64,000 nucleotides of DNA from Melanocharis versteri. Lineage: Eukaryota; Chordata; Aves; Passeriformes; Melanocharitidae. The position numbers and the translations under genes are program-made. Below are positions 12,508 through 22,854 of the stretch, one piece after another. The stretch covers positions 124,001 to 188,000 of the forward strand of contig VZTG01005435.1 in assembly GCA_013397845.1 (NCBI GenBank). The letters are read 5' to 3'. The notes below the pieces were generated by a model. It was not told where the DNA came from, ran no database searches, and saw only the letters and a list, made by a program, of their open reading frames with translations. How positions within the stretch are numbered: position 1 is the stretch's first letter; the number at the start of each line of letters is the position of its first letter.

Positions 12508-12779
12508 CTGTGCATCACTGAGACCTGCAGGACTGTTTGCATCCCCACATCACAATTATCACAAATTAGTTCAAACATCTTCGGAAATCCCAAGAACAGC
12601 ATAAATAAATGAAACTGAAGTCAACACAGGCTCAATTAATTAATTTATCAGTGCCAGGCTGCTAATTAATGTCACGCTTGGCTGCGGCACAGGAAGAAAC
12701 CTCCCAATCACAATGAGCATTTGACAGCCTTATAAACATTAAAAATGCCAGCTACACAGGCAGGAGCGATCCAAATCCT

Positions 12780-12896
12780 TCATCCTTCATCCTCTTCCTC
12801 AGCCAGGAGGATGTTTGAGAGCTGCTCCTCAGACACAGCCAGCTCCTGGCAGGCTCCCACGGCCTGGCTGAGGTAGACAGCCAGGATGTGTTTGCA
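12780..12896 (-). CDS. ZSWIM7: ZSWIM7 coding exon 5 and stop
   Basis: 117 nt. It opens with CKH, the C-x-H half of the SWIM finger, then ILAVYLSQAVGACQEL, and ends in an acidic EEEDEG tail before TGA (12780-12782). The acceptor is TTTGCAG. Confidence 0.94.
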   Translation of the reverse strand, partial: CKHILAVYLSQAVGACQELAVSEEQLSNILLAEEEDEG

Positions 12897-15800
12897 CTGC
12901 AAAGTTAACAGCAGGAGCCACGCTGGAATGTCAGGCTCTGCTTGGACCAGGAATCCATCCTGGCCAAAACGTGGTTAATGAAGTGCTCAGCCCTCCCAGG
13001 AACGGGGTTTCCCCCTGCACAGGTGGTGCTCCGTGTCCCCAGCTCTGCCACCAGGACAATGCCATGCAGGGATCTGGCACACAGGTCCTGGCTCCTGACA
13101 CCCTCCCCACCACTGCAGAGCACCAAAAGCCCTCCCTGCACCCAAAACCTGGGGCTCTCAGAGGACAATGACACAGTGGGTCAGGCTCAGCCTGTGTGGC
13201 CAGCTCCACACTCGTGTTTGTTTGGGAATTTCGGGTTCAAGGAGCAGGGCAGAGCCTTGTCCCCCCTCCCCATGCCAGCCCCAGGCTGAGGCAGAGAACT
13301 CACCAGAAGGCTCTCGCTCTTCTGCAACACAGAAAACCCAAAGGCAGGGCACGTGCAGTAGTGGCAGGAGCTGTAGCAGGTGTAGAGTTTGCCTGAGCTT
13401 CCAAGGACCTGAAACAGAGGCAGATGAGGAGTCAGAGGCAGGGTTCACTTTAATTTCTCTGATTCGGGCTGGGTCTGCAGTGACCCAGCAGTGACGGGGA
13501 GGTGTCACAGTACAGAAGTGTCCCCAAACACTGCAGTGACCCACCTAAGCCTGAAGCTCCTCAGGTTTTCAGGATCTCTACAAGCTTTTCTCCTGTCCTG
13601 TACCTGTGCTTGCAGCAGATCTCAGCTCCAGGGCCTTGTCTGCTTCTAAGGGACCAGGAAAGGGGCAGGGACACCACTCCCTGACCTCCCAGCAAGTGCC
13701 AGCCCCTCCTGGGACTCCCTCCCCAGCACTGGCAGGCTCAGGACAGGTGCAAATGACAAAGACTCTTGTCACACACAGCCCAGTTGTGAATCCAGAGGCA
13801 CCATGGGCCTGGGGACAGGAGGAGAGCAGCACTGAGCACTTGCAGGGAGGCCCCTCCTTTCCCAACCACTGAAGGCCGTTCTGCTCCCAAAACCAGCTGC
13901 AGCTACTGGAATCCAGATCTGCCTGAATAAATAAAGCTGAAGTCTCCAGAGAAGCCTCCCTGCTCCATCTCTGCTTTGGGAACAGCACTGCCTGCTTTTC
14001 CCACATGCTGCTCCCTGCAAGGCTGGTACTGAGGCTGCACCAGGGGTGTGGGGTGCAGCAAACAGGTGAGGGAAGCGTTTGTTTCCAGCACGGAGCAACC
14101 TGTGAGCAGCTGGAGCTGACTGCAGGATATAGGAAAGCCAGCTTATGGATTATTATTTCTCTTTTGGTTCCTTCAAGACTGGGAAATAGCTTTTGGGAAA
14201 CTACTTTAAGGGCCCAGCCTATGGCAAGGGAAGGGTCTGCAGGAGCAGAACACACTTGCCCAGGCCCCAGGGCTCTGAGGGCACATCACAGCCCTCTCCC
14301 ACCCCGGGCTTCAGACTCTGGCTGGGTTTGTGGCACACACACCTAAATCCAAAGATGAACACAAAAAATCAAAAGGCAGTGGAGCTCTGCAGAGTTCTGC
14401 TCCCCTCCAGGATATCCCTGGTGTTCCAAGCCCCTCCAGAGGAACATCGTCCATCACTGTCCAAAGCTGCACTTCCAAGGGGAGCCTTCCCCTGTCCCCT
14501 GGAGCTCTCCCTGCACCCTTTGCCCAACAGGGAACATCCAGAAGTTTAGGCTCTCCCACAGAAGTGCCAATGCCTCAAAGTGCCCCTCACTCCCAGCAGA
14601 TCCAGGACACAAAACTCACATTCCCATCTCAGGGTAAACCATTTTTTTTCTCAGTCTGGCCTTTAACCTGGGTCCTCCTTTTACTGCAGGCTGAGTTTGT
14701 TTCACTTGTGATAAGTTTGTTTTCCTCTAGCCCCTCTGATTGTTTTTTCCAAGATGAAGTTTTCCGATGGAGCCTTCCCTTCAGGAGTGTTTTCCTTTGA
14801 GGAGGGGGGGAAGCCACAGACAGACACTGCCAGATTTGGGCTGAGCTCAGTGTTCCCCCATCCTGACCTAGATGGCAAGAACACAGCCTCTGCCTAATAA
14901 GGCAAAATCTAAAATCCAAAGACTGGAAGAAAAAGGTGAGTCTGCTCCTGGCCAGCTGCAGCCCAGCCAGGCACTGGGGTGCTCTCCTGTCCCTGAGGTG
15001 AGATTTCCTTCTGCTGTCCTCATCCCTGGGCTGGCTGCTCAGTGAGGAAAAATCCCCCTGGAGGTGTCCCTGCCAGCATGTGGGGGCACAGGAGGGTCAG
15101 CTGAGGCACCAGCACACGGACAGACAGACAGGCAGCACCACAGCCTGTGCCAGGGCCTGCAGCTCGAACCCTTCACCGTGGGGCATCTGCCACACAGTTC
15201 TAGGAAAGGAATGAAAAAAGACACAATAAAAAAAAAGAGCCCAGTGAAAGTGCAGGATGCGAGCAGAGCAAGTGCCAGCTGGCAGGGCTGATGCACTGCC
15301 CCTGCCCTGCTTCATCCCACAGCTCAGCGCTTCTGCCACTCGGGCAGAGCTAAAGGGTGCCCCAAATGCTGCCAGGTCACCCCTCTGCCCTTCTGCCACA
15401 TCCAGCACAGCTCCACCATCAGCCAGACCCACCCTCCCTGCAGCAGGTAGGATTTATCCCTGACCTCAGCATGGCAGGTGTCATCCAAGCTCTCCTGGGA
15501 TGATTTCAGCTCTGAGGCACCCAGCCCTTGGACACTCCATTAGTGCTACTCCTCTGGCAAACAGCAAGGGCATTAAAAGATAAATCACAGCTTTCACTTG
15601 ACTGAGGGCTCTTTCTTCTCCCATCTCAGCTCCTGAGGGCAAGAGCTGCCTACACTACAGGGCCTGTCTGAGCAGAGCCTTCCTCCCCTGAAGCAGGACC
15701 TGAGATGTGCTGGGTGATACGGAATTATCACCAGCTCAGATTTGGCTGTAATGACCAAAGGAGTTTCATAACAGAAGCAGCCTCGTGGCCTCAAAGAGCT

Positions 15801-18800
15801 CTCCAGAGCCAGCTGCAAGTGGAAGCAGCACCTCACATTCCAGCTCAACCACATCTGGGTGCAAATGGCAGGGCTGACTTGGTGGGGGATAATTACCAGG
15901 GCAGACTGTGCAGTGTCCAGGCAGCCGTGGATGCCCCTCTCCCCAGAAGCACAGCTGGGGGACATTTCTGCACATTCCTCCAGCACACAGGAATGAAGGG
16001 CCAGTGACTCCAGTGCAGTGTCCCACCCAGGGGTTCCGTTCCTACGACCCCAGATCCCCAGATTGTGTTCTTGTCACTGCTCCGGCCTCAGGGCTCTTTG
16101 CTTCTGCATCTCAGACAGCTGTGATGAGGGAGAATTTCACAATGGCACCAACCTCACACCCCCGGAGAAAACATCTCTTCAGATTCCTCTGTTAATGAAC
16201 TCATCAGCGTGGCCTTAATCAGCAATCAAGCTCCACTGGAGAGGAATGCAGCTGGAGGCACAGAGGAACCTCCTTCCTGTAGGTTTGTCCTGCACTAACT
16301 CCCTGACCCTCCTGTCCTGGGGCTCCTTCTCCACAGGGAAACCAGAGGCTGCCTCTCCCTGCAGAGGCAGGAGAGCAGTTCTGACACTTCTTCCTTTTCA
16401 GTGTGCACCAACTGAACCCATTATAAGTATCAGTAGATTATTAATTGATGCCCAGCAAAGCTCTGCCTTAGCCAGCAGGGCCTGACAAAGCTCTGCAAGG
16501 AGAATGTGACCATTCTCTGCCCAGTGGCATTTCCAGATAAGCAATGGTAAAAAAGGGAAAGCCTTTGAGCATTCAATTAATCAGCAAGGCAGCTGCTGCC
16601 TAGGGGTGCTGGAAGCTTCCTAGGCTTTACCAAACATCCACAGGCAAGCCCTCAGCTGGAATCCAAGGCTGTGTTTTCGAGCCCTGGTTATGATTCATGT
16701 CCCTCTGGAGGGGCCCGTGTCCTCTCCACAGCCCCAGAAGTGACAAAGGCTCCGTGTGCAAAGCAAGCAGAGCAAGCTCTGAACACGTGAGAAGGGTTTG
16801 TGCCATCAGCCAGGCCTGACTTCACAGCTCTCCTCTCACCCTGCACGACCCCAAAGCACATCCAGGGGAGGAGACAAGGTCCTGTGCAGAGGGGATACCT
16901 GGAAATGTTCAGCAGTGAGCAAAGATATTCCCCCTTCTCTGGTGTGTGAAAAGCACAGAACCAGGCCCAGCCCTGGAGGAGCTCAAGAGAGCCCTGAGGA
17001 GAAGGAATTGGTGCTTCTTGACCAAAATCTTTTGGGCACAGGGTCTCAGTGCTCAGCCAGGGCACAGCTCTGTGAGCCAAGGGCTGGATGCAGCTGGTCA
17101 ATGGCTCACAGCATGGACAGACTGTCCCAAAAGAGATGCCACCAGTGCTGGGAGACCACAGAACAAGGAACTGTGCACAGCACAGAGAGGTGAGAACAAA
17201 GTGTCCATGGTTCCTCTTCTCACCTCAGTCCCACCCTGCGCTGTAATGGATCTTGGGGCTGAGGTGAGCTCTTCTGCCCAAAATGCCATTTCATGGAGAT
17301 GTTTCTGTGATTCACAGCCTTGGCTACACTGAACCAGAATGAAACCCACGGGTTTGGCCTGCATTGCTTCCTCCCAGGCAGCAGAGATCCCCTGCCAAGC
17401 AGGGGTCAAGAGGGGAGAGAAACGCAGTGATGGCAGATTACAGAGTTGTGTACAACTGCTCAAGAGGAAGAACTTCCTTTGCTGGATAGGATGAGAGTAA
17501 TAAAGCAAAATTAGCAACTCCTGGAAAACTTCCTCCTGACTGTGATGCCCACAAACACATAAATTGTCTCTGGCTGGCTGCGAGCCACAAAGAAAACGGT
17601 TCTGAACCGTGCTGCTCTAATTCTATCCTGTGGCTGCTGCTCTCCAGTGTCACTTTAGGAGTTTGTAAAACACTGGTGTCCTCTCTGTGTTTATCCATGT
17701 CAGGAAAGCACTGGCTCAGATGCCAGCTGGAAACCATCAGAAAGCAAGAGCAAAGGGAAGAGGGTACCTGGTACAGAGTCCTTCCACTGGGGGACCTGAC
17801 CCGGGTGACAGAACGCTGATCCACCAAATCCAGAGCTGGGACTGCAGCTGGGCCAAAAATGAACTTCAGCCTGGAAGAGAACGTGTCTCTAGTTAGGTCA
17901 CAGCACAAAGGGAGACCACCTGGCTCAGCCTCAGTGCACAGAGGGCCCCGTGGAGCCCAGAAGGTGCCCACTGCCAAAGTAAGACATTTTCCCTTGCTGC
18001 AGTAACTGTGAAAACACCCCATGAGCACAAAAAGCACAAACAGGGATTTTAGGGGAGCACACAGAGCCAGCCTTGCCAGTGCTCAGGTGAAAAGGGGCTC
18101 GTGCTCTGGGACACCTCAACTGTACATCCAGGCTGTCTTGGACGTGCTGCCCTGGAGCAGAGGATTGATCAGTTGGTCTTGAATCCCACCTCCAAGCATG
18201 GACCACACATCTCCTTGGAGAAAGGAGAGAGCAAGGACGATCCATAGTTCCTGCTCCTTCCTCATCCCTTGGAAATCAGTTCAAACCCTGGGGAATGAAT
18301 GAGTCATTTTGTAGTGATCACATCTCCTCCATCACAGTCACAACTGAGGGATAAATTATCCTTTCTCTACCCAACAAACTGCATCAGGAGGAAGCTGGAG
18401 AACATCAGGGATTACTCAAGACACTCCACTGCACATGGAGACACCAGATAGCATCAGTTTTCCATCTGTGACCCAGCCAGGAGCAGGGCTCGGGGACAGC
18501 CAAGTTATTCCGGATAAACACCCAGGGGCAGCACGTGCCTTGTGCCTCTCCACTCTCCCTAAAAACCCTTTCCCTTTCAGGCAGGACACGTGCAGGGATG
18601 CACAGCATTTATGGACGAGGGAGTGCCTGGGATGGGGATCACTGAACATCCCAGATGGGGAGTTTATCTCCTGCTGGTGCTGTGCAGGGCTATAGGATAA
18701 GGTGTGTGCTAAATATGGACATCTGCACCTTCAGCCTATTGTCCAGACAGCTCACGGGCTTCAAAGCCACTCTAGACCAGTAAATGCAGCTGCTCTGAGT

Positions 18801-21800
18801 GTTTCCAAAGAGCTCAGGGGCAACTCAGTTAACTTTACAGACCTTTCACCACTGAGAAAAATCTGTGTAGTCTAGATTGGTTCCCAGGGTAAACAACGAG
18901 GAAATCAGCAGTGATGAAAAGATAGCACCAAACACGAGCAGGAGACCAAGAGAAAGGGGAAGGATTCCAAGTCCAGGGAGGACAGAGCAAGGCAGAGCCC
19001 CAGCACGGCTGAGTCAAGCTCATTGATGAGCAGCCAAGCAGACAGACAGATTCCAGGAAGACCAAAAGTTGCAGGAACTCAAGGCAAAAAGGGCTGGCTC
19101 CATCTGAGGGCTGCAAGGAGGTGGGTGGGGAACGCTTAACGTAAGACATTCCTTAATGATTAGGTTTGGGACTATAAGGGGGCTGAGTTCAGTGAGTTTC
19201 AGGAACTCTTTTCAAATTTAGGGAATTCTTTTCTTGTGTATATAATTTGATCAGTTCAACAGGAAATGCCCACAGGAAATTCAAGGACTTTGGAGATTCA
19301 GAAGAGATTGGGAAATTAAATCAGAATACTTCTGAGCTGCTGGTTGCAGGGAATTGATGGAAATCTGCCTGCCAAGAGTTACCACCCAACCATTATTAAA
19401 CTTAACAAGGGAATTTCTTTCCTCTTTTCTTTTCTGAGAAGGAAACAAAAGCTTTCAGGAAGCTGGTGAAATCTAATCCCACCTTTCAAAGGCCACTGTG
19501 GTCCCAAGAGAGGGAGTCAGCACACCTTTCACAAGTGTTATTCAGGTAATTTTTACACAAAGGCATTAAGGCCTGAAGGGTTCCCGGTGATCTCATCCCC
19601 TGGCAGGCAGGAACACAAGGTTAAAGACAAATCTGAAAAGTCTTTTTCACTGTGACAATGCCTTTTCTCCACCTTCAACACCAACTGGTGAGGGCTGAAG
19701 TTGTGAAACTTCAGGATCTCTGAGGTCACTGCTTGGGAATGACTGAAACATTCTCAGGGGTGACAAAGCTGACCTGCGACTGCTCCTAAACAGAAGAAAA
19801 CCCTCAATCTCCAAGTTAACAATTCCCTTGTGCAGAGTGATGATAAGGACACTTCTCCCTCTCTATCACACGTGCCCATGAGTCAAACAGCAGGAGTGAG
19901 CCCAGGGTGCTCACAGTGACAGGAAGGCAGAGGGATGAATCACCCTGCAACAATCCACTCCCACAGCAAACTCCCTCCAGACCTGAGGCTGGACTCAGAG
20001 CTCAGGTTAAACATCCTGGGTTTAAATTAGAACAAGTCATCACAGGAGATGCAGTGATACAGAGATAATTTCATGAATCTCTGGAGAAAAACCCCTTCAA
20101 AACCTTCATTCGCACTACCACCAAAACCACGCAGCATTTTTATGTTCCAGCAGCCCTTGGTCAAACACAGGGGAAAACCAGCAGCCCCAAGATGAGAGGT
20201 GACCACCAACAGCCCTTCAGCAGCACACTGGGGCAGGAACTGAAGCAGAAGACACTCACCCCAGCAGCAGGTCATCAGGGACTGCAACAGAAAGAAAAGG
20301 AAACGTGATTTTACAGAATTTCACATCACACGGGGGTCACTGTCACCCCAAGGTACCCCCAGAGGCCACACAGGACTGCAGGGCTCTCACCATCCTCTCT
20401 AGCCACCACAAAAGCAACAAGGAACAGCAAAACAATCCATGATGGCAGTGCTAAGGCACTTATCAAGTACAACAATCAAAACCACAGGGATTCATTTAAA
20501 AAAGAAATGCAGAAGCCCAAATGTACTTTCTTCTACAACGTCCTACTTTTAAAAGCACACAATAAAAGGCAGGAGGCCTCAGCATCTTACTCTGTCACTT
20601 TAAGAAGCTGGTTAAAAATATATATATTATTTTTCCCGAAACTCTCTTGGCATGAACAGAGAACTCTGGCATCACAACTTTAAAAATGTTGTTCTTTTCC
20701 CAGTACAGTCGTGCAGGGCGCCACTGGTTTATGGCTTTTCATACAGCCCACTGAAACACTGTGTCTTCATTTATTGGAACTTCTTGTTAGGATGGAAAGT
20801 TACACTCAAGCAAATTGTGTTTGTTGTAGCTGACGGCTCAGGCTCTGCTTGTCCAGTCTGATCTTTCTGTTATCACCCAGGGGACACAGTGTACTCTGCC
20901 TCCATATCCCACTGGAAGGTCTGGATTTTTGACTTTAAACTCCTTTTCTTCCAACAATTCAAAATACTCTCTATGACTTGCACTGTTGGTTTGAATTTTC
21001 CAGCTTTATTCGAATTTAATTCTGCAAAGGGATCAATCATTCTGTCTCCCCAGCTCTGTCTTTTAGTACCACTCTGCTGCTTTAAGAAGCACATCTTTAA
21101 AGGGATGTGAACTTCTTTGCTCGTGCTTAGTTTACATTTAAGATTTAAGATTTATAAAGCTCTTTTAAAAGTCACATGCAAATTTTGGATCTACTCTAAC
21201 CTGACAGGAGCAACACTGCAAGTGTGCCAAAAAGCTGTGGCTGGGGTCACTCTGACAGTTTAGACACAAAGTTTCTGCCCATTCCTCACTCCCGTGTAGT
21301 GCTCAAGACAGATTTATCTGAATTCTTACTTGTTTGGGTTTTGTGCAGTTAAAAATATTCCTTCAGCAGACACTCTCCTTGGGAAGAGCCATTCTGTGCA
21401 ACTCACCCAGTAAACACAAACATTAATATTCTCTTAGCACAGGTCACAGCGTAGCAAAGGTAATTGTTCTTACCCTGCTGCTGGAATCGGCCAGGATCTC
21501 TCTGCTGGTTTGTGCTCCTTTCACTGAAGCACTGGGAAGCTGTTCCTCGCCCTGGGATCACCAGCACACTCCCTCTGCCGGTCAGTCAGGCAACGGGCTT
21601 GGGAAATTTCCCTCTCCCTTTCCCTTTCCAACTCTGAAGTTTTGAGACTGGTGAGTCCATAGAACCAGCAGTGCAGAGGGCACAGCAGAATTCCTGCCCG
21701 GAGGCATTAATTTAATTTATCATCCCTCAAGCGTGACCACGTGCACCAGGAGCTCCAAGAAGCAGCATTACCCCTAAGTCTCTCTCAAAAAAAAGAGTCC

Positions 21801-22094
21801 AAACCGGTGTGATTTTTGAATTTGACTTCGAGAAGGGGCTGCTCCTCATCATCTGTGCTTCACACCCGTCTGTTGTCACAAAAAGGGACATAAAGGGAAG
21901 ACCACGACTGAGACAACAGGGTCTGGTAAGAAAGGGGAGGCCAAGGGCCCTCATCACTCCCTGGGGGTGTGACAGGCCCCGCTCCTGGCCCCTCCTGCTG
22001 GGATCCTTCACATACCATGTGAGCTCTCCTGGAAAGCCTTTCTGATCTCTCTCAAGAGCTCTTCAGCCACTGCTGGCAAGGTACTGCTGTCCAT
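12780..22094 (-). CDS. ZSWIM7: ZSWIM7 (SWS1 homologue), complete coding sequence in five exons
   Basis: The coding join on the minus strand is 22094-22016, 20281-20260, 17870-17768, 13408-13304 and 12896-12780. It totals 426 nt, or 141 residues plus TGA, against about 140 in human. All introns are GT-AG and all phases agree (1, 0 after completing to 2, then 0, 0). The protein has a helical N-terminus (LPAVAEELLREI), a central PDDLLLGLKFIFG segment and LDLVDQRSVT. A SWIM zinc finger follows, with CTC in exon 4 and CKH opening exon 5. ZSWIM7 pairs with SWSAP1 in the vertebrate Shu complex, which binds single-stranded DNA and promotes RAD51-mediated homologous recombination in the nucleus, notably in meiosis. 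It shares its promoter with TTC19. The start was chosen by alignment to the family N-terminus. Confidence 0.94.
13304..13408 (-). CDS. ZSWIM7: ZSWIM7 coding exon 4 (start of SWIM finger)
   Basis: 105 nt, phase 0 at both ends, 35 residues. It begins VLGSSGKLYTC and contains SCHYCTCPAF, the first two zinc ligands (C-x-C) of the SWIM finger. The acceptor is TTTCAG and the donor GTGAGT. Confidence 0.94.
17768..17870 (-). CDS. ZSWIM7: ZSWIM7 coding exon 3
   Basis: 103 nt. The acceptor is TTCCAG and the donor GTACCC. It encodes LKFIFGPAAVPALDLVDQ and continues to TLYQ, and is strongly conserved with human ZSWIM7 as I recall it. Confidence 0.95.
20260..20281 (-). CDS. ZSWIM7: ZSWIM7 coding exon 2, 22-nt microexon
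   Basis: It is flanked by a GTTGCAG acceptor and a GTGAGT donor. It completes a Val codon and encodes PDDLLL plus two bases of Gly, matching the conserved PDExLL segment of the family. Both flanking exons require exactly this phase, so the microexon is obligatory for frame. Confidence 0.9.
22016..22094 (-). CDS. ZSWIM7: ZSWIM7 coding exon 1
   Basis: It encodes 26 residues, beginning MDSSTLPAVAEELLREI and ending ESSH, plus one base before donor GTATGT. A CAG acceptor precedes the exon at 22117-22119, so 22095-22116 is 5'UTR within the same exon. An out-of-frame ATG lies 20 nt upstream (22114-22112). Confidence 0.9.
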
Positions 22095-22319
22095 CCCACT
22101 GGCTCTGGACTCATTCCTGGAAAGGAGAGAGGACAGGAGACAGTGGGGAATCGTCAGGGATGCTGTGCCTCGGGAGGGGTTATCTGGGCACTCTATCCCA
22201 ACCCAGCAACCAGGCCAAGGAACGGCATCCTCAGCAACTTCTAAAACGTGTTTTTTATACATTCTGGGAACGCAGGATTCCTCACAAACACACGGGTCTC
22301 TCGGAGATGCCCCACACAA

Positions 22320-22550
22320 ACGGGTCAAGTGGAAGGGACCGGTCACTGCCCAGGGACGAAGATGCTCCTCATGTGCAGGTGGCACTTCCCGGCCATCAGC
22401 TCCTGCCCGTTCCTCTGGTGCCACTGCCGGACGAGCAGAGCTCGCTCCAGCCCCCTGTCACCCCTCTTTAGGTATTTACACACAGGGATGAGGTCCCTTT
22501 TCTGCCGGACCAGCTCCCTCAGCCCTTCCTGGGTGACGCTCTCCATCTCT
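22320..22550 (-). mobile_element. Decayed CR1 LINE fragment (ORF2 C-terminal region)
   Basis: The minus-strand translation of about 22343-22500 contains QKRDLIPVCKYLKRG, followed by a segment ending HLHMRSIFVPG. This resembles the C-terminal tail of CR1 reverse-transcriptase polyproteins. The match continues weakly after a frame change, so the copy is dead. It lies in the predicted 5' intron of ZSWIM7. The call rests on recall of the family pattern, and the boundaries are approximate. Confidence 0.6.
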
Positions 22551-22754
22551 GTCCCTCACGGTGACGCTCCAGCCCCTCCTCATCTCTGGCCCCGCGCTGG
22601 CCCCGCTCCGTGTCCCCGCGTCCTGAGGAGCCCGGCGCGGTCAGGGCGCTGCTCACCGGGCCGGGCAGAGGCAGGGATCCGCTCCCGGCCCCGCTCCCGG
22701 TGCGGTTCCCGACGGGAGCCGCTCCCGGCCCAACTCCCGCTCCCGCTCCGGGCG

Positions 22755-22762
22755 TGACGTCA
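22755..22762. promoter_or_regulatory. Palindromic cAMP-response element 1
   Basis: A perfect TGACGTCA, the full CREB/CREM/ATF consensus, in the ZSWIM7/TTC19 promoter. Confidence 0.75.
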
Positions 22763-22784
22763 CGAGGACGCTCCGTGCCCGCGG

Positions 22785-22792
22785 TGACGTCA
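22785..22792. promoter_or_regulatory. Palindromic cAMP-response element 2
   Basis: A second perfect TGACGTCA, exactly 30 bp (about three helical turns) from the first and 38 bp before the first TTC19 ATG. Confidence 0.75.
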
Positions 22793-22830
22793 CGCGCGGC
22801 GCGCGCGCGCTCTTAAAGGGCCCGCTGGCG

Positions 22831-22854
22831 ATGGCGGCGGTGGCGGCGGCNGAG
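22831..22854 (+). CDS. TTC19: TTC19 exon 1 candidate with ambiguous base
   Basis: ATG GCG GCG GTG reads MAAVAAxE and runs into a good donor (GAG|GTGAGA). As written the exon ends in phase 0, but exon 2 needs one leading base. Position 22851 is N. If it stands for 2, 5, 8 or more bases (2 mod 3), the frame is restored. The ATG sits in an ATGGCGGC YY1-like core. Confidence 0.5.

Larger units (their letters stand above)
12897..22015 (-). other. ZSWIM7: ZSWIM7 introns
   Basis: The four introns are 12897-13303, 13409-17767, 17871-20259 and 20282-22015. No additional gene is recognised inside them. Composition shifts from GC-rich on the left to AT-rich around 20.5-21.5 kb. An unassigned stretch open on both strands (20873-21110) is listed under rejected items. 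Confidence 0.8.

Noticed and set aside
13578..14255. 225-codon minus-strand ORF in ZSWIM7 intron
   Set aside because: It is between true ZSWIM7 exons, in the wrong frame and with no family pattern. It is most likely chance in GC-rich DNA.
20873..21110. Stretch open on both strands for more than 70 codons in a ZSWIM7 intron
   Set aside because: It has no recognised family and no convincing splice sites. It might be an old repeat, so a profile search would be needed before calling anything.
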